DNA of 64,000 nucleotides from Blastococcus sp. TF02A-35 (GCF_004571075.1 NZ_SPQP01000016.1:18880-82879), one strand, 5' to 3'; numbered from the stretch's first letter, positions 26,221-35,844 are shown. Notes: generated from the letters alone by a model not told the origin. Program-made: numbers and translations.

Positions 26221-26433
26221 TCACCGATCGTTCGTGCGCGCCGCCCGGTGCGCCTTCGTCCGCTCGGCCGCGGCGACCGTGGACTGGACCTGCTCCAGGA
26301 CGGGGCGCAGCTCGCGCGCGCCGGCGTCCAGCTCCCGGCGCAGCCGGCCCAGCCCGCCGACCACACCGTGCACCAGCACGGCGAGGGTCAGGAGCGCGAC
26401 GACGGCCACGGCGAGGGCGATCCAGAGCAGCAC
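26221..26433 (-). CDS. Small single-helix membrane protein, 70 residues
   Basis: From GTG 26433: one hydrophobic helix 'LLWIALAVAVVALLTLAVLV' at the N-terminus, then an amphipathic, charged helix 'RLRRELDAGARELRPVLEQV' that may form a coiled coil. It lies between pafC and tatA, 10 bases after the pafC stop and 89 before tatA, so it is likely in the pafB-pafC-tat transcript. The function is unknown. It is shorter than most automatic gene calls in this frame, which run far upstream through pafC. Confidence 0.6.
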   Translation of the reverse strand: MLLWIALAVAVVALLTLAVLVHGVVGGLGRLRRELDAGARELRPVLEQVQSTVAAAERTKAHRAARTNDR

Positions 26434-26443
26434 GGCACCGACC

Positions 26444-27421
26444 CTAGCCGCCGGCCGGCGCGGGCTCGATGCCGTAGCGCCGCAGCGCCTCCCGGGCCTC
26501 CGCGGCGACCTGCGCGCCGAGCTCGGCCGGCTCGTCGACGACGGCGTTGCCGCCGAGCGTCGCGACCAGGCGCCGGGCCCAGGCCAGGTCCGCGGTCCGC
26601 ACGGTGACCGCGAGCCCGCCGGGCGGGTCGTCGACCGGGGCGACGTCCTCCACCGGGTAGTAGTCGGCCACCCACCGGCCGGCGCGGGCCAGCCGCAGCC
26701 GCACCGCGGGGGCGTCCTCGTCGGGGCGGTAGACGCCCTCGTCGATGTTCCGGCTGGTCGCCTGCGGCGGCGGGGCCGCGGGCTCGTCCAGGACGACGAC
26801 GTCGTCGACGCGGTCCAGCCGGAAGAGCCGGACGCCCTCGGCGCGGCGGCACCAGGCCTCCAGGTACCACCGGCCGTCGACCAGCAGCAGCTGCATCGGG
26901 TCGACGGTGCGCTCGGTCCGCTCGTCGCGGGTGGGCACGTAGTAGTGCAGGTGCAGCGCGCGGCGCTGCTCCAGCGCGGACCGGACGACGGCGAGCGTCT
27001 CCTCCCGGGCGTCGACGCTGACCGCGACCGGGGTGACCCGCTCGGCGGCGTCACCGGCGGCGGCCGACACCTTGGCCAGGGCCCGGCTCACGGCGTCGCG
27101 CTCGGCGAGGCCGGGCAGCTCCAGGAGGGTGCGCAGGGCGACGACGAGGGCGACGGCCTCGTCGGTGGTCAGGCGCAGGGGCCGCACCATGCCGGCGCTG
27201 AAGGTGACCTTGACCCGGTCGCCCTCGAAGGAGACGTCGATGAGGTCGCCGGGGCCGTAGCCGGGCAGCCCGCACATCCACAGCAGCTCGAGGTCCTTGC
27301 GCACCTGCCCCTCGGCCACCCCGAAGTCGCGGGCCGCCTCGGCCAGCGCTACCCCGTCGGGCCGGGCGGAGAGGTACGGGACGAGGGCGAGCAGCCGGGT
27401 CATCCGGTCGGTGGTGCTCAC
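26444..27421 (-). CDS. pafC: WYL-domain transcription activator PafC
   Basis: Partner of PafB in the actinobacterial DNA-damage response; the PafBC heterodimer activates many repair genes independently of LexA. 325 residues: N-terminal winged helix ('MTRLLALVPYLSARPDGVAL'), WYL domain ('LLVDGRWYLEAWCRR', 'VRLFRLDRVDD') and a C-terminal WCX domain. GTG 27421 overlaps the pafB stop by four bases. The ligand that activates the pair is reported to involve single-stranded DNA. Confidence 0.9.
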   Translation of the reverse strand: MSTTDRMTRLLALVPYLSARPDGVALAEAARDFGVAEGQVRKDLELLWMCGLPGYGPGDLIDVSFEGDRVKVTFSAGMVRPLRLTTDEAVALVVALRTLLELPGLAERDAVSRALAKVSAAAGDAAERVTPVAVSVDAREETLAVVRSALEQRRALHLHYYVPTRDERTERTVDPMQLLLVDGRWYLEAWCRRAEGVRLFRLDRVDDVVVLDEPAAPPPQATSRNIDEGVYRPDEDAPAVRLRLARAGRWVADYYPVEDVAPVDDPPGGLAVTVRTADLAWARRLVATLGGNAVVDEPAELGAQVAAEAREALRRYGIEPAPAGG

Positions 27422-28395
27422 GCCGTCTCCCCCATCGCGGCCAGGCGGGTGAGCCGCTCGACCACCGCGTCGCGCATCTCCGTCGGCGCCTCGACGACGA
27501 CGTCCGCGCCGTAGGCGGTCAGCTCGTCGGCGAGCGCCCACGGCTCGGTGGTGCGCAGCTCCAGCAGGTCGTCGCCGTCGGCGGCGGGGCCGAGCGAGGT
27601 GGCCCGGCGGCGCAGCCCGACGGCGGTCCCGGGCCGTGCGCGGACCACCACCAGGTGCTCCTCTCCCCCGACCTGCCGGGCGACGACGGACGTGAGGTCC
27701 AGGTCGGCCGGCGGGTCGAACGCGCCCGCCGGGCCGGTGGCCTTCGGCGTGCCCGCGACGCGGGAGAGCCGGAAGACCCGCGGGGCCTGCCGGTCGAGGT
27801 CCTGGCCGACGAGGTACCAGCGGCCGTGCCAGGCCACGACGCCCCAGGGCTGCACGTGCCGGCGGACGGCAGTGTCCTCGTCGGGGCGGCGGTAGTCGAA
27901 CTGCAGGGCCCGGCGGTCCCGCGCGGCGGCGTAGCAGGGCTCGAAGGCCGCCTCGCCCCGGTCCAGGCGGGGCTGGATCGGCAGCGCGCGGGTGGCGTCG
28001 AGGTCGACCCCGGCGGCCTTGAGCTTCACCAGCGCGCTCTGGGCGGCGCCGGCGAGCCGGGCGGACTCCCAGAGCCGCAGGGCGAGGCCGACGGCGGCCG
28101 CCTCCTCACCGGTCAGGTGGATCTCGGGCAGCTCGTAGTCGGCCCGCGCGATGCGGTAGCCGTCCTCGGTGTCGAACACGCTCGTGCGGCCGGTCTCCAG
28201 CGGCACGCCCATCTCGCGCAGGTCGGCCTTGTCCCGCTCGAACATGCGCTTGAAGGCCTCGTCGGCGCGGTCGGAGCCGTCGTCGGCCTCGTACCCGGGC
28301 ACCGTGGCCCGGATCCGCGCGGCGGTGACGAACTGCCGGGTGCTGAGCAGCGCGATGACCAGGTTGACCAGTCGCTCCGCCCGCTTGGCCGCCAT
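27418..28395 (-). CDS. pafB: WYL-domain transcription activator PafB
   Basis: DNA-damage response activator acting with PafC. 325 residues with helix-turn-helix 'QFVTAARIRATVPGY', WYL domain 'WGVVAWHGRWYLVGQDLDR' and 'RVFRLSRVAG', then WCX. ATG 28395 is preceded, seven bases up, by TAGCCT (28403-28408, minus strand) and no ribosome site, a leaderless arrangement. In M. tuberculosis pafA-pafB-pafC form one operon; here a reversed DUF3866 gene separates pafA from pafB. Confidence 0.9.
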   Translation of the reverse strand: MAAKRAERLVNLVIALLSTRQFVTAARIRATVPGYEADDGSDRADEAFKRMFERDKADLREMGVPLETGRTSVFDTEDGYRIARADYELPEIHLTGEEAAAVGLALRLWESARLAGAAQSALVKLKAAGVDLDATRALPIQPRLDRGEAAFEPCYAAARDRRALQFDYRRPDEDTAVRRHVQPWGVVAWHGRWYLVGQDLDRQAPRVFRLSRVAGTPKATGPAGAFDPPADLDLTSVVARQVGGEEHLVVVRARPGTAVGLRRRATSLGPAADGDDLLELRTTEPWALADELTAYGADVVVEAPTEMRDAVVERLTRLAAMGETA

Positions 28396-28459
28396 GCCCC
28401 ACAGGCTAGTCAGCCCTCGCCGCCGGGCCGCGCGGCGGGACGGTCGATAGCCTGCCGGT

Positions 28460-29626
28460 ATGAGCAGCTCTGCCGCCGCCCCCGTCTCCCGGATCCGATG
28501 GCGGCGTGGCGAGGTCACCGCGACGGGCCGTTCGTGGCGGGACGCGCTGGAGCTGACCGTGCAGGTCGAGGGCGAGGGCGACCTCTCCGCGCTGGCCTAC
28601 CCGTCGCTGGTCGGCGTACCCGAGGTGGGCGACCAGGTGCTGCTCAACACGACGGCGCTGGCGCAGGGGCTGGGCACCGGCGGGTACGCGCTCGTCGTCG
28701 CCGTCCCCGACCGGCTGCCCCCGGACCCCGAGGGGCCGGGGCACCTGGTGAAGGCGCGGTACACGCCGATGCAGGTGATGGTCCAGGGCGTCGACGAGCA
28801 GGACACCGAGCACCACGCGGCGATCGCGGCCGCCGACGACCTCGGCGGCATGCCGGTCGTCGTGGCCGACCTGCACTCGGCGCTCCCGGCCGTCCTGATC
28901 GGGATGCTGGCGACCGACCCGGACCTGAAGGTCGCCTACGTGATGACCGACGGCGGGGCGCTGCCTGCGGCGTTCTCCCGCACCGTGACGGGGCTGAGGT
29001 CGTCGCTGGCAGGGGTCGTCACCGTCGGGCAGGCCTACGGCGGCGACGTCGAGGCAGTCACGCTGCACACCGGGCTGCTGGCCGCCAAGCACGTGCTGGG
29101 CGCGGACCTGGCGATCGTCACGCAGGGGCCGGGCAACCTGGGCACCGGGACGCCGTGGGGCTTCTCCGGCGTCGCGGCCGGCGAGGCCTGCAACGCGGTC
29201 TCGGTGCTGGGCGGGGTCCCGGTCGGGGCGCTGCGCATCTCCGACGCCGACCCCCGCGAGCGCCACCGCGGGGTCTCGCACCACTCGCTGACCGCGTTCG
29301 GCCGGGTGGCGCTGGGCGGCGTCGCCCTCGTGGCGCCGCGCGGGCTCTCCTCCGAGCTCGGCGGCCAGGTCGGCGAGGACCTCGCGGGCCAGCCGGAGCG
29401 CAACGTCGTCGTTTGGGTGGACACCGACGGGCTGGACACCGCACTGGGGCTCTCCCCCGTGCCGCTGCGCACGATGGGCCGCGGCTACCCCGAGGAGCGG
29501 GCGTACTTCCTGGCCGCCGCGGCCGCCGGCAGGTACGCAGCGCTGCAGATTCCTCTCGCCGACGACGCCACGGCCGGGGACGGGGCACCGGCCGAGGCGG
29601 CCGCCCCGGAGGGCACCGGAAGCTGA
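28460..29626 (+). CDS. DUF3866 family protein
   Basis: A 388-residue soluble protein of a family restricted largely to Gram-positive bacteria, function unknown. Glycine-rich loops include 'TQGPGNLGTGTPWGFSG', 'ADLHSALPAVL' and 'RHRGVSHHSLTAFG', suggesting an enzyme with a nucleotide- or phosphate-binding site. TAGCCT at 28448-28453 lies six bases before the ATG (leaderless type), back to back with the pafB promoter. It converges on pafA and separates pafA from pafB. Confidence 0.75.
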   Translation: MSSSAAAPVSRIRWRRGEVTATGRSWRDALELTVQVEGEGDLSALAYPSLVGVPEVGDQVLLNTTALAQGLGTGGYALVVAVPDRLPPDPEGPGHLVKARYTPMQVMVQGVDEQDTEHHAAIAAADDLGGMPVVVADLHSALPAVLIGMLATDPDLKVAYVMTDGGALPAAFSRTVTGLRSSLAGVVTVGQAYGGDVEAVTLHTGLLAAKHVLGADLAIVTQGPGNLGTGTPWGFSGVAAGEACNAVSVLGGVPVGALRISDADPRERHRGVSHHSLTAFGRVALGGVALVAPRGLSSELGGQVGEDLAGQPERNVVVWVDTDGLDTALGLSPVPLRTMGRGYPEERAYFLAAAAAGRYAALQIPLADDATAGDGAPAEAAAPEGTGS

Positions 29627-29647
29627 GGCTCCCGGCGGCCCGTCCGC

Positions 29648-31006
29648 TCACATGCTGGCGATCAGCTTCTCCACCCGCTCGTCGACGGCCTTGAACGGGT
29701 CCTTGCACAGCACGGTGCGCTGGGCCTGGTCGTTGAGCTTGAGGTGCACCCAGTCCACGGTGAAGTCGCGGCGCTTCTCCTGGGCCTTGCGGATGAACTC
29801 ACCGCGCAGCTTGGCGCGCGTGGTCTGCGGCGGCACGTTCTTGGCCTCGAAGATCCGCGGCGCGTGGGCGACGCGGTCGACCTGGCCGTTGCGCTCCAGC
29901 AGGTAGTACAGGCCGCGGGTGCGGCTGATGTCGTGGTACGCCAGGTCCATCTGGGCTATCCGCGGGTGGCTCAGCGAGAGGTCCCGCTTGGCCCGGTAGC
30001 GCTCGATGAGGCTGTACTTGATCGCCCAGTCGACCTCGCGGTCGATGAGCGACAGGTCCTCGGTGTCGACGGCCTTGAGCACCCGGCCCCAGAGCTCGAG
30101 CATCTGGCGGTGCACGTCGCCGAAGCCCTCGCGGTCGACGAACTCGGCGGCGCGGGAGTGGTACTCGGCCTGGATCTCCAGCGCCGACATCTCCTTGCCG
30201 TTGGACAGCCGCACCTTGCGCCGGCCCGTGATGTCGTGGCTGATCTCGCGGATGGCCCGGATCGGGTTCTCCAGCGTCATGTCCCGGATGGGGACGCCCG
30301 CCTCGATCATGCGCAGCACCAGGTCGGTCATGGTGACCTTGAGCAGCGTCGTCGTCTCGCTCATGTTCGAGTCGCCGACGATCACGTGCAGCCGGCGGTA
30401 CTTCTCGGCGTCGGCGTGCGGCTCGTCGCGGGTGTTGATGATCGGGCGGCTGCGGGTGGTGGCGCTGGAGACGCCCTCCCAGATGTGCTCCGCCCGCTGG
30501 CTGACGCAGTAGAGGGCGCCGCGCGGGGTCTGCAGGACCTTGCCGGCGCCGACGACGAGCTGCCGGCTGACCAGGAACGGGATCAGCACGTCGGCGAGGC
30601 GGCCGAACTCGCCGTGCCGGCCGACCAGGTAGTTCTCGTGGCAGCCGTAGCTGTTGCCGGCGGAGTCGGTGTTGTTCTTGAACAGGTAGATGTCGCCGAC
30701 CACGCCCTCCTCGGCGAGCCGCTGCTCGGCGTCGACGACGAGGCCCTCGAGGATCCGCTCCCCCGCCTTGTCGTGGACGACGAGCTCGCTGACGTCGTCG
30801 CACTCGGCGGTGGCGTACTCGGGGTGGCTGCCGACGTCGAGGTAGAGCCGGGAGCCGTTGCGCAGGAAGACGTTGGAGCTGCGGCCCCACGACACCACGC
30901 GGCGGAACAGGTACCGGGCGACCTCGTCCGGGGAGAGCCGGCGCTGCCCCTTGAAGGTGCACGTGACGCCGTACTCGGTCTCGATGCCGAAGATCCGTCG
31001 GTCCAC
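29648..31006 (-). CDS. pafA: Pup--protein ligase PafA
   Basis: Joins the C-terminal glutamate of Pup to substrate lysines using ATP. 452 residues, the family length, with a glutamine-synthetase-like fold: '[15 protein letters not shown]' (metal-binding glutamates), '[19 protein letters not shown]', '[18 protein letters not shown]' and '[19 protein letters not shown]'. GTG 31006 is preceded six bases up by TAGTCT. The paralogue Dop is at 34302-35807 and is easily confused with it; PafA lacks Dop's extra loop. Confidence 0.95.
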   Translation of the reverse strand: MDRRIFGIETEYGVTCTFKGQRRLSPDEVARYLFRRVVSWGRSSNVFLRNGSRLYLDVGSHPEYATAECDDVSELVVHDKAGERILEGLVVDAEQRLAEEGVVGDIYLFKNNTDSAGNSYGCHENYLVGRHGEFGRLADVLIPFLVSRQLVVGAGKVLQTPRGALYCVSQRAEHIWEGVSSATTRSRPIINTRDEPHADAEKYRRLHVIVGDSNMSETTTLLKVTMTDLVLRMIEAGVPIRDMTLENPIRAIREISHDITGRRKVRLSNGKEMSALEIQAEYHSRAAEFVDREGFGDVHRQMLELWGRVLKAVDTEDLSLIDREVDWAIKYSLIERYRAKRDLSLSHPRIAQMDLAYHDISRTRGLYYLLERNGQVDRVAHAPRIFEAKNVPPQTTRAKLRGEFIRKAQEKRRDFTVDWVHLKLNDQAQRTVLCKDPFKAVDERVEKLIASM

Positions 31007-31012
31007 GATCCG

Positions 31013-31018
31013 AGACTA
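31013..31018 (-). promoter_or_regulatory. -10 box of pafA, leaderless type
   Basis: TAGTCT on the minus strand six bases before GTG 31006, with no Shine-Dalgarno between. It gives pafA its own promoter downstream of the prcBA genes. Confidence 0.5.
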
Positions 31019-31080
31019 GGCCGCGGGGGTGACACCGCGCCTGTCGCGGAGGGCGCGGCGGGCCAGAACCTGCGGGGGGG

Positions 31081-31431
31081 TCAGGACCGCTTCGCGTCGA
31101 GGCGCTGCAGCAGCTCGTCGAACGCCTCCTCGATCTGCCCGTGGTCGTTCTGGGCGGCGCGCTGCTTGCCGTGGATGAGCGCGGCGCGGTTGACCTTCCG
31201 GAAGTCGCCGTAGGGGAACCGGTACCGCTTCTTGGTCTCCTCGCCCGCGTCGGGGTCGACGGCGAGGTGCCAGGAGGCGTAGCCCGGCCAGCCGCGCTGC
31301 TCGATCTCGCGGTTGCCGTCGTCGGCCGAGGGAGCGGCGTCCGACCACTCCGTCGTGTCGTCGACGGCCCCGTCCTCGATCAGCTTCCGCGCCTGGGTGA
31401 CGGCATCCTCGTTGAGCTCGTAGGTCGGCAT
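31081..31431 (-). CDS. Hypothetical protein in the proteasome operon, 116 residues
   Basis: Soluble, charged protein. It opens 'MPTYELNEDAVTQARKLI', has an aromatic-rich middle 'RGWPGYASWHLAVD' and a conserved-looking basic block 'KKRYRFPYGDFRKVNRAAL', and ends in a helix 'IEEAFDELLQRLDAKRS'. It is reminiscent of small uncharacterised actinobacterial proteins (possibly the DUF6582 type, from memory). It sits 32 bases after prcA and 74 before pafA on the same strand, so a link to pupylation or the proteasome is plausible. Confidence 0.7.
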   Translation of the reverse strand: MPTYELNEDAVTQARKLIEDGAVDDTTEWSDAAPSADDGNREIEQRGWPGYASWHLAVDPDAGEETKKRYRFPYGDFRKVNRAALIHGKQRAAQNDHGQIEEAFDELLQRLDAKRS

Positions 31432-31463
31432 GCGGCTCCCCTACCCCGCCGGGCGGTGAGAAC

Positions 31464-32330
31464 TCAGCCCTGCGGGCCGGGCCCCTCGCCGCTGCCCGCC
31501 GTGCCGCCCGCGGTGTCGGGTGCGGCGGGGTCACCGAGGCCGGCGGGGGTGCCGGGGGCCGGCTGGCTGGGCGTGTGCGCGTGCGTCTCGCCCTCGGGGG
31601 CGTCGGGCGCCGTTCCCCCGTCACCGAGCAGCGAGTGCAGGGAGGCGCCGACGACGCGGCGGAAGGCGCGCTTGGGACGGCGCCGGTCGAGGACGGCCAC
31701 CTCCAGCTGCTCGGCGCTGAGCCGGGCGTGGCCGCCGTGGCCGGAGCCGGCGGTGGCAGGGCTGACGGCGGACAGCGCGTCGACGCCGACCTTGAGCGCG
31801 TCGGCGAGACCCATGCCGGCGTGGAAGTTCTCGCGGAGGTGGCCGGTGACGGCGTCGGCCTGGCCGCCCATCACCACGAAGTCCGGCTCGTCGACGACCG
31901 AGCCGTCGAAGGTGAGCCGGTAGAGCTGGTCGCGCTCGGGGGTCTCCCCCACCTCGGCGACGCACAGCTCGACCTCGTAGGGCTTCATCTGCTCGGTGAA
32001 GATGGCGCCGAGCGTCTGCGCGTAGGCGTTGGCGATGACCCGGCCGGTGACGTCGCGCCGGTTGTAGGAGTAGCCGCGGACGTCGGCCAGGCGCACGCCG
32101 GCGACGCGGAGGCTCTCGAACTCGCTGTACCGGCCGACCGCGGCGAAGCCGATGCGGTCGTAGATCTCGCCGATCTTGTGCAGCGTGGAGCTCGGGTTCT
32201 CGGCGATCAGCAGGACGCCGTCGGCGTAGGTGAGGACGGCGACGCTGCGACCGCGGGAGATGCCCTTGCGGGCGTACTCCGAGCGGTCGCGCATGACCTG
32301 CTCGGCGGAGGCGTAGTAGGGCATGGTCAT
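31464..32330 (-). CDS. prcA: Proteasome alpha subunit PrcA
   Basis: Structural alpha subunit of the 20S proteasome; its rings gate entry and bind Arc/Mpa. 288 residues. It has the N-terminal gate region '[22 protein letters not shown]', '[18 protein letters not shown]' and the beta-sandwich core; it lacks a catalytic N-terminal threonine as expected. The C-terminal 50 residues are a disordered Pro/Gly/Thr-rich tail. It starts three bases after the prcB stop, so the subunits are co-translated. Confidence 0.95.
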   Translation of the reverse strand: MTMPYYASAEQVMRDRSEYARKGISRGRSVAVLTYADGVLLIAENPSSTLHKIGEIYDRIGFAAVGRYSEFESLRVAGVRLADVRGYSYNRRDVTGRVIANAYAQTLGAIFTEQMKPYEVELCVAEVGETPERDQLYRLTFDGSVVDEPDFVVMGGQADAVTGHLRENFHAGMGLADALKVGVDALSAVSPATAGSGHGGHARLSAEQLEVAVLDRRRPKRAFRRVVGASLHSLLGDGGTAPDAPEGETHAHTPSQPAPGTPAGLGDPAAPDTAGGTAGSGEGPGPQG

Positions 32331-32333
32331 GGC

Positions 32334-33191
32334 TCAGGCCTCCCGGTCCATGTTCTGGCGGTCGGCCGCCGCGCGCTGGGTGACGATCTCGTCGGCGACG
32401 GCCGCGACCTCGGCGTCGGTGAGCCGGACGGCGCCCTCGGCGTCGACCCGGTAGACGATCGGGTACAGCCGGCGCACGGGGTCGGGGCCGCCGGTGGCGG
32501 AGTCGTCGTCGGCGGCGTCGTAGAGCGCCTCGACGACGGTGCGGGTCGCGGCGTCGGCCGGAAGTCCGGAGCGCCAGGTCTTCTTCAGCGAGTTCTTCGC
32601 GAACAGCGAGCCCGAGCCCACGGCGGCGTAGCCGCGCTCCTCGTAGTTCCCGCCGGTGACGTCGTAGCTGAAGATCCGGCCCGGGGAGGCGCCGGCTGCG
32701 GCGTCCAGGTCGAAGCCGGCGAACAGCGGGACGACGGCCAGGCCCTGCATGGCCGCGCCGAGGTTGCCGCGGATCATCTGCGCGAGCCGGTTGGCCTTGC
32801 CGTCGAGGGACATGGTCAGCCCCTCGATCTTCTCGTAGTGCTCCAGCTCCACCTGGTAGAGCTTCACCATCTCGATGGCGATGCCCGCCGCACCCGCGAT
32901 GCCGATGACGCTGTAGGAGTCGGCCGGGTAGACCTTCTCGATGTCGCGGCTGGAGATCAGGTTGCCCATGGTGGCCCGGCGGTCGCCGCCCATCAGGACG
33001 CCGCCCTCGAACGTCGCGGCCACGATCGTGGTGCCGTGCGGAGCGATGTCACCCATCGGCACGGCCGGGACCGGCCGGCGCCCCGGCAGCAGGTCGGGCG
33101 TGGTGGCCCCGAGGAAGTCGGTGAACGAGGAGCCCACCCGGTCCAGGTACGCGGGCGGGAACCCGCTCCGGCCAGCTGACGACTCGTTCAC
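32334..33191 (-). CDS. prcB: Proteasome beta subunit PrcB
   Basis: Catalytic subunit of the 20S proteasome. 285 residues from GTG 33191, with a GGAGAGG ribosome site. A 53-residue propeptide is cut at '[13 protein letters not shown]' to expose catalytic Thr54; '[12 protein letters not shown]' supplies the conserved Asp/Arg/Lys region and '[12 protein letters not shown]' the glycine loop. The family length fits. The open frame runs much further upstream, but that part is not protein-like. Confidence 0.95.
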   Translation of the reverse strand: MNESSAGRSGFPPAYLDRVGSSFTDFLGATTPDLLPGRRPVPAVPMGDIAPHGTTIVAATFEGGVLMGGDRRATMGNLISSRDIEKVYPADSYSVIGIAGAAGIAIEMVKLYQVELEHYEKIEGLTMSLDGKANRLAQMIRGNLGAAMQGLAVVPLFAGFDLDAAAGASPGRIFSYDVTGGNYEERGYAAVGSGSLFAKNSLKKTWRSGLPADAATRTVVEALYDAADDDSATGGPDPVRRLYPIVYRVDAEGAVRLTDAEVAAVADEIVTQRAAADRQNMDREA

Positions 33192-33298
33192 CCATCCGCC
33201 TCTCCCACCCGCTCGCGCCGGCGTGGATCGCTGTCCTGCCGGGTGCCGCACGTGCTGCTCGGACGCGGTCCCGGACCTCGCTGCGACCCTACCGGCGG

Positions 33299-33952
33299 CT
33301 AGCGCACTCGGACGGGTCGGACCGGACCGAGGCCGCCGGCGGCGAACGTGGCGACGATGTACTGGCTCAGCGTGTGGAAGGCGACGTAGTCGGCGGCTTC
33401 GCGCAGCACCTCCGGGTCGTCCTTGAACTGCCCCAGACCGCCGTTGCAGTTGGAGCACAGCAACGCTCGGACCGCACCGGTCGCGTGGTCGTGGTCGACG
33501 TGCGCTGCGGGAGCCGTTCTGCAGATGGCGCAGGCGCCGCCCTGGGAGACGAGCATCTCGTCCGCTTCGGCGGCGGTGATCCCGTACCGCCGGGACAGGT
33601 GATAGGTCCGGGACCCACCGACCTTCTCCCGGGATGCCTTCCCTCGCTGGTTGTGGCACGGCAGGCAGTAGGTGGCGACACCAGTCGCGCTCGCTCGCGA
33701 CCGGGCGAAGTGCTCCAGCGGCTTCACCTCGCCGCAGTCAGGGCCCCACTTGGAGCCTCGAGGCACCACCAGGCCTTCCGGAGGGCGTCGATGGACTCCT
33801 GGTGCCACCCGCCGCGCAGCCCTGCTCCGCGCGGACCTCTCAACGAGGTGCTCGCGGCAGTAGAACGCGAGACCGTCGCGCGATCGCTTGTTCGACGTGA
33901 ATGCGCTGACCGGACGGTGCTGCCCGCAGTCGCGGCAGAACTTCGTGTCCAT
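33299..33952 (-). CDS. Recombination endonuclease VII-like protein in the pup-prcB gap
   Basis: A 217-residue protein with two treble-clef-like zinc sites ('[14 protein letters not shown]' and '[11 protein letters not shown]') followed by an endonuclease VII/HNH domain: 'CAICRT', '[20 protein letters not shown]' as the beta-beta-alpha metal site (about residues 150-175), then '[15 protein letters not shown]'. T4 endonuclease VII resolves branched DNA. It lies 26 bases after pup and 107 before prcB, with no clear ribosome site. Its third codon positions use A and T far more than neighbouring genes, suggesting transfer. The role is unknown. Confidence 0.8.
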   Translation of the reverse strand: MDTKFCRDCGQHRPVSAFTSNKRSRDGLAFYCREHLVERSARSRAARRVAPGVHRRPPEGLVVPRGSKWGPDCGEVKPLEHFARSRASATGVATYCLPCHNQRGKASREKVGGSRTYHLSRRYGITAAEADEMLVSQGGACAICRTAPAAHVDHDHATGAVRALLCSNCNGGLGQFKDDPEVLREAADYVAFHTLSQYIVATFAAGGLGPVRPVRVR

Positions 33953-33978
33953 GGGCGGGCATTACGGAACAAGATCGT

Positions 33979-34188
33979 TCACTGGCCGCCCTTTTGTACG
34001 TATGCACGTACGAAGTCCTCGGCGTTCTCCTCGAGCACGTCGTCGATCTCGTCCAGGAGGGAGTCGACGTCCTCGGTCATCTTCTCGTGGCGCTCGGCGA
34101 CGTCGGAGTCGACCGAGGCCTCGATCTCCTCGTTCTCCTCGCGCGAGCGCGTCGCCTTCTGCTGTCCGCCGGTGTCCCTGGTGACCAT
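33979..34188 (-). CDS. pup: Prokaryotic ubiquitin-like protein Pup
   Basis: Small, mostly disordered modifier attached to proteins to mark them for the proteasome. 69 residues; the C-terminal half 'DSLLDEIDDVLEENAEDFV' is the helix recognised by Arc/Mpa coiled coils. It ends Gly-Gly-Gln, so the terminal glutamine must be deamidated to glutamate by Dop before PafA can ligate it. ATG 34188 has a GGAGG site five bases away. Confidence 0.97.
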   Translation of the reverse strand: MVTRDTGGQQKATRSREENEEIEASVDSDVAERHEKMTEDVDSLLDEIDDVLEENAEDFVRAYVQKGGQ

Positions 34189-34301
34189 GCTGCCCTCCGG
34201 TCCTTCACGTGGCTGGTGCTGGTCAGGAAACTACTCGCAGGCGCCGACATCCGGCGTCCGCCGACCGGGTGCCGTGGACGCCGCTGCGCCCTGTGGACGC
34301 C

Positions 34302-35807
34302 TCAGGGACCGGTGATGGTGTCGACGAGCTCCTGAGCCGTCGCCGACGCCTCGAACAGCGCCCCCACGTGCTCCCGCGTCCCGCGCAGCGGCTCGAGCGT
34401 CGGGATGCGGACGAGGTTCTCCCGTCCCAGGTCGAAGACGACCGAGTCCCACGAGGCCGCGGCGACCTGTCCCGGGAACCGCCGCAGGCACTCACCGCGG
34501 AAGAAGGCCCGGGTGTCCCCCGGCGGCGAGGTCATCGCCCGCGTAACCTCCTCGTCGGTGAGCAGCCGCTTCATCGCCCCCCGGGCGACCAACCGGTTGT
34601 AGAGCCCCTTCTCGGGCCGGACGTCGGAGTACTGCAGGTCGACCAGCCGCAACCGCGAGTCGCCCCAGTCCAGGCCGTCGCGCGAGCGGTAGCCCTCCAG
34701 CAGCCGCAGCTTCGCCGGCCAGTCGAGGCGGTCGGCCAGCCGCATGGGGTCGGCCTCGAGGTCGTCCAGGACGCTCGCCCACTGCGCCAGCACGTCGCTG
34801 GTCTGCTGGTCGGCCTCACCGCGCGTCTCCACGAAGCGGACCGCCTTCTCCAGGTAGATCCGCTGCAGCTCGACAGCGGTCAGCCGCCGCCCGTCCCGCA
34901 TCCGGATGCGGTGGGTCAGCGTGGCGTCGTGGCTGACCGCCTGGAGCTCCTGCACCGGCTCCTCGATGGCCAGGTCATGGGGCAGCGCGCGGGCCTCGAT
35001 CATCGCGAGCACGAGCGACGTCGTCCCGACCTTGAGGTAGGTCGACAGCTCCGCGAGGTTGGCGTCGCCGATGATGACGTGCAGCCGGCGGTACTTGTCC
35101 GCGTCGGCGTGCGGCTCGTCGCGGGTGTTGATGATCGGCCGCTTGAGCGTCGTCTCCAGGCCGACCTCGACCTCGAAGAAGTCGGCGCGCTGGGAGAGCT
35201 GGAAGCCGGCGGTGCGGCTGTCCACGCCGATGCCGACCTTGCCCGACCCGGCGAAGACCTGGCGGGTGACGAAGAAGGGCACCAGGCCGCGGATGATGTC
35301 GATGAACGGCGTCCGCCGGTCCATCAGGTAGTTCTCGTGGGCGCCGTAGGAGGCACCCTTGCCGTCGGTGTTGTTCTTGTAGAGCTGGATCGGGCTCGTG
35401 CCGGGGATCCGCGCCGCGCGGCGGGCCGCCTCGGCCATCACCTGCTCCCCCGCCTTGTCCCACAGCACGATGTCGCGCGGGGTGGTGACCTCCGGCGTCG
35501 AGTACTCGGGGTGCGCGTGGTCGACGTACAGCCGGGCACCGTTGGTCAGGATGACGTTGGCCATCCCGTGGTCCTCGTCGAGGTCGTTGTGGTCCAGGGC
35601 CTGCGCCGGCGTCAGGTCGAAGCCGCGGGCGTCGCGAAGCGGCGACTCCTCCTCGAAGTCCCAGCGCGGCCGCCGCGGCGTCGGCGCCTCGGCCACCGCC
35701 CAGGCGTTCACCACCAGGCTCGACAGCGTCGTGGGGTTCGCCCCCGGCTGCCCCGGCACCGAGATGCCGTACTCGACCTCGGTGCCCATGACCCGCCGGA
35801 CGCTCAT
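34302..35807 (-). CDS. dop: Pup deamidase/depupylase Dop
   Basis: Converts the C-terminal Gln of Pup to Glu and removes Pup from substrates. 501 residues, longer than PafA, as is usual because of the Dop loop (here around '[17 protein letters not shown]'). It shares the glutamine-synthetase-like motifs '[12 protein letters not shown]', '[18 protein letters not shown]', '[17 protein letters not shown]' and '[19 protein letters not shown]'. TAGGGT (35814-35819, minus strand) lies six bases before ATG 35807. Directly upstream of pup. Confidence 0.95.
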   Translation of the reverse strand: MSVRRVMGTEVEYGISVPGQPGANPTTLSSLVVNAWAVAEAPTPRRPRWDFEEESPLRDARGFDLTPAQALDHNDLDEDHGMANVILTNGARLYVDHAHPEYSTPEVTTPRDIVLWDKAGEQVMAEAARRAARIPGTSPIQLYKNNTDGKGASYGAHENYLMDRRTPFIDIIRGLVPFFVTRQVFAGSGKVGIGVDSRTAGFQLSQRADFFEVEVGLETTLKRPIINTRDEPHADADKYRRLHVIIGDANLAELSTYLKVGTTSLVLAMIEARALPHDLAIEEPVQELQAVSHDATLTHRIRMRDGRRLTAVELQRIYLEKAVRFVETRGEADQQTSDVLAQWASVLDDLEADPMRLADRLDWPAKLRLLEGYRSRDGLDWGDSRLRLVDLQYSDVRPEKGLYNRLVARGAMKRLLTDEEVTRAMTSPPGDTRAFFRGECLRRFPGQVAAASWDSVVFDLGRENLVRIPTLEPLRGTREHVGALFEASATAQELVDTITGP

Positions 35808-35813
35808 GGCCCA

Positions 35814-35819
35814 ACCCTA
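35814..35819 (-). promoter_or_regulatory. -10 box of dop, leaderless type
   Basis: TAGGGT on the minus strand six bases before ATG 35807. It implies that dop-pup transcription starts here, independent of the dehydrogenase cassette upstream. Confidence 0.5.
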
Positions 35820-35844
35820 GGCCGCGGGCGCCGGACGGCTCGCG

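Noticed and set aside
33995..34010. GTACGT-ATGC-ACGTAC hairpin at the end of pup
   Set aside because: A real 6-base palindrome, but inside the coding sequence for the conserved C-terminus and without a T tract in the direction of pup transcription.
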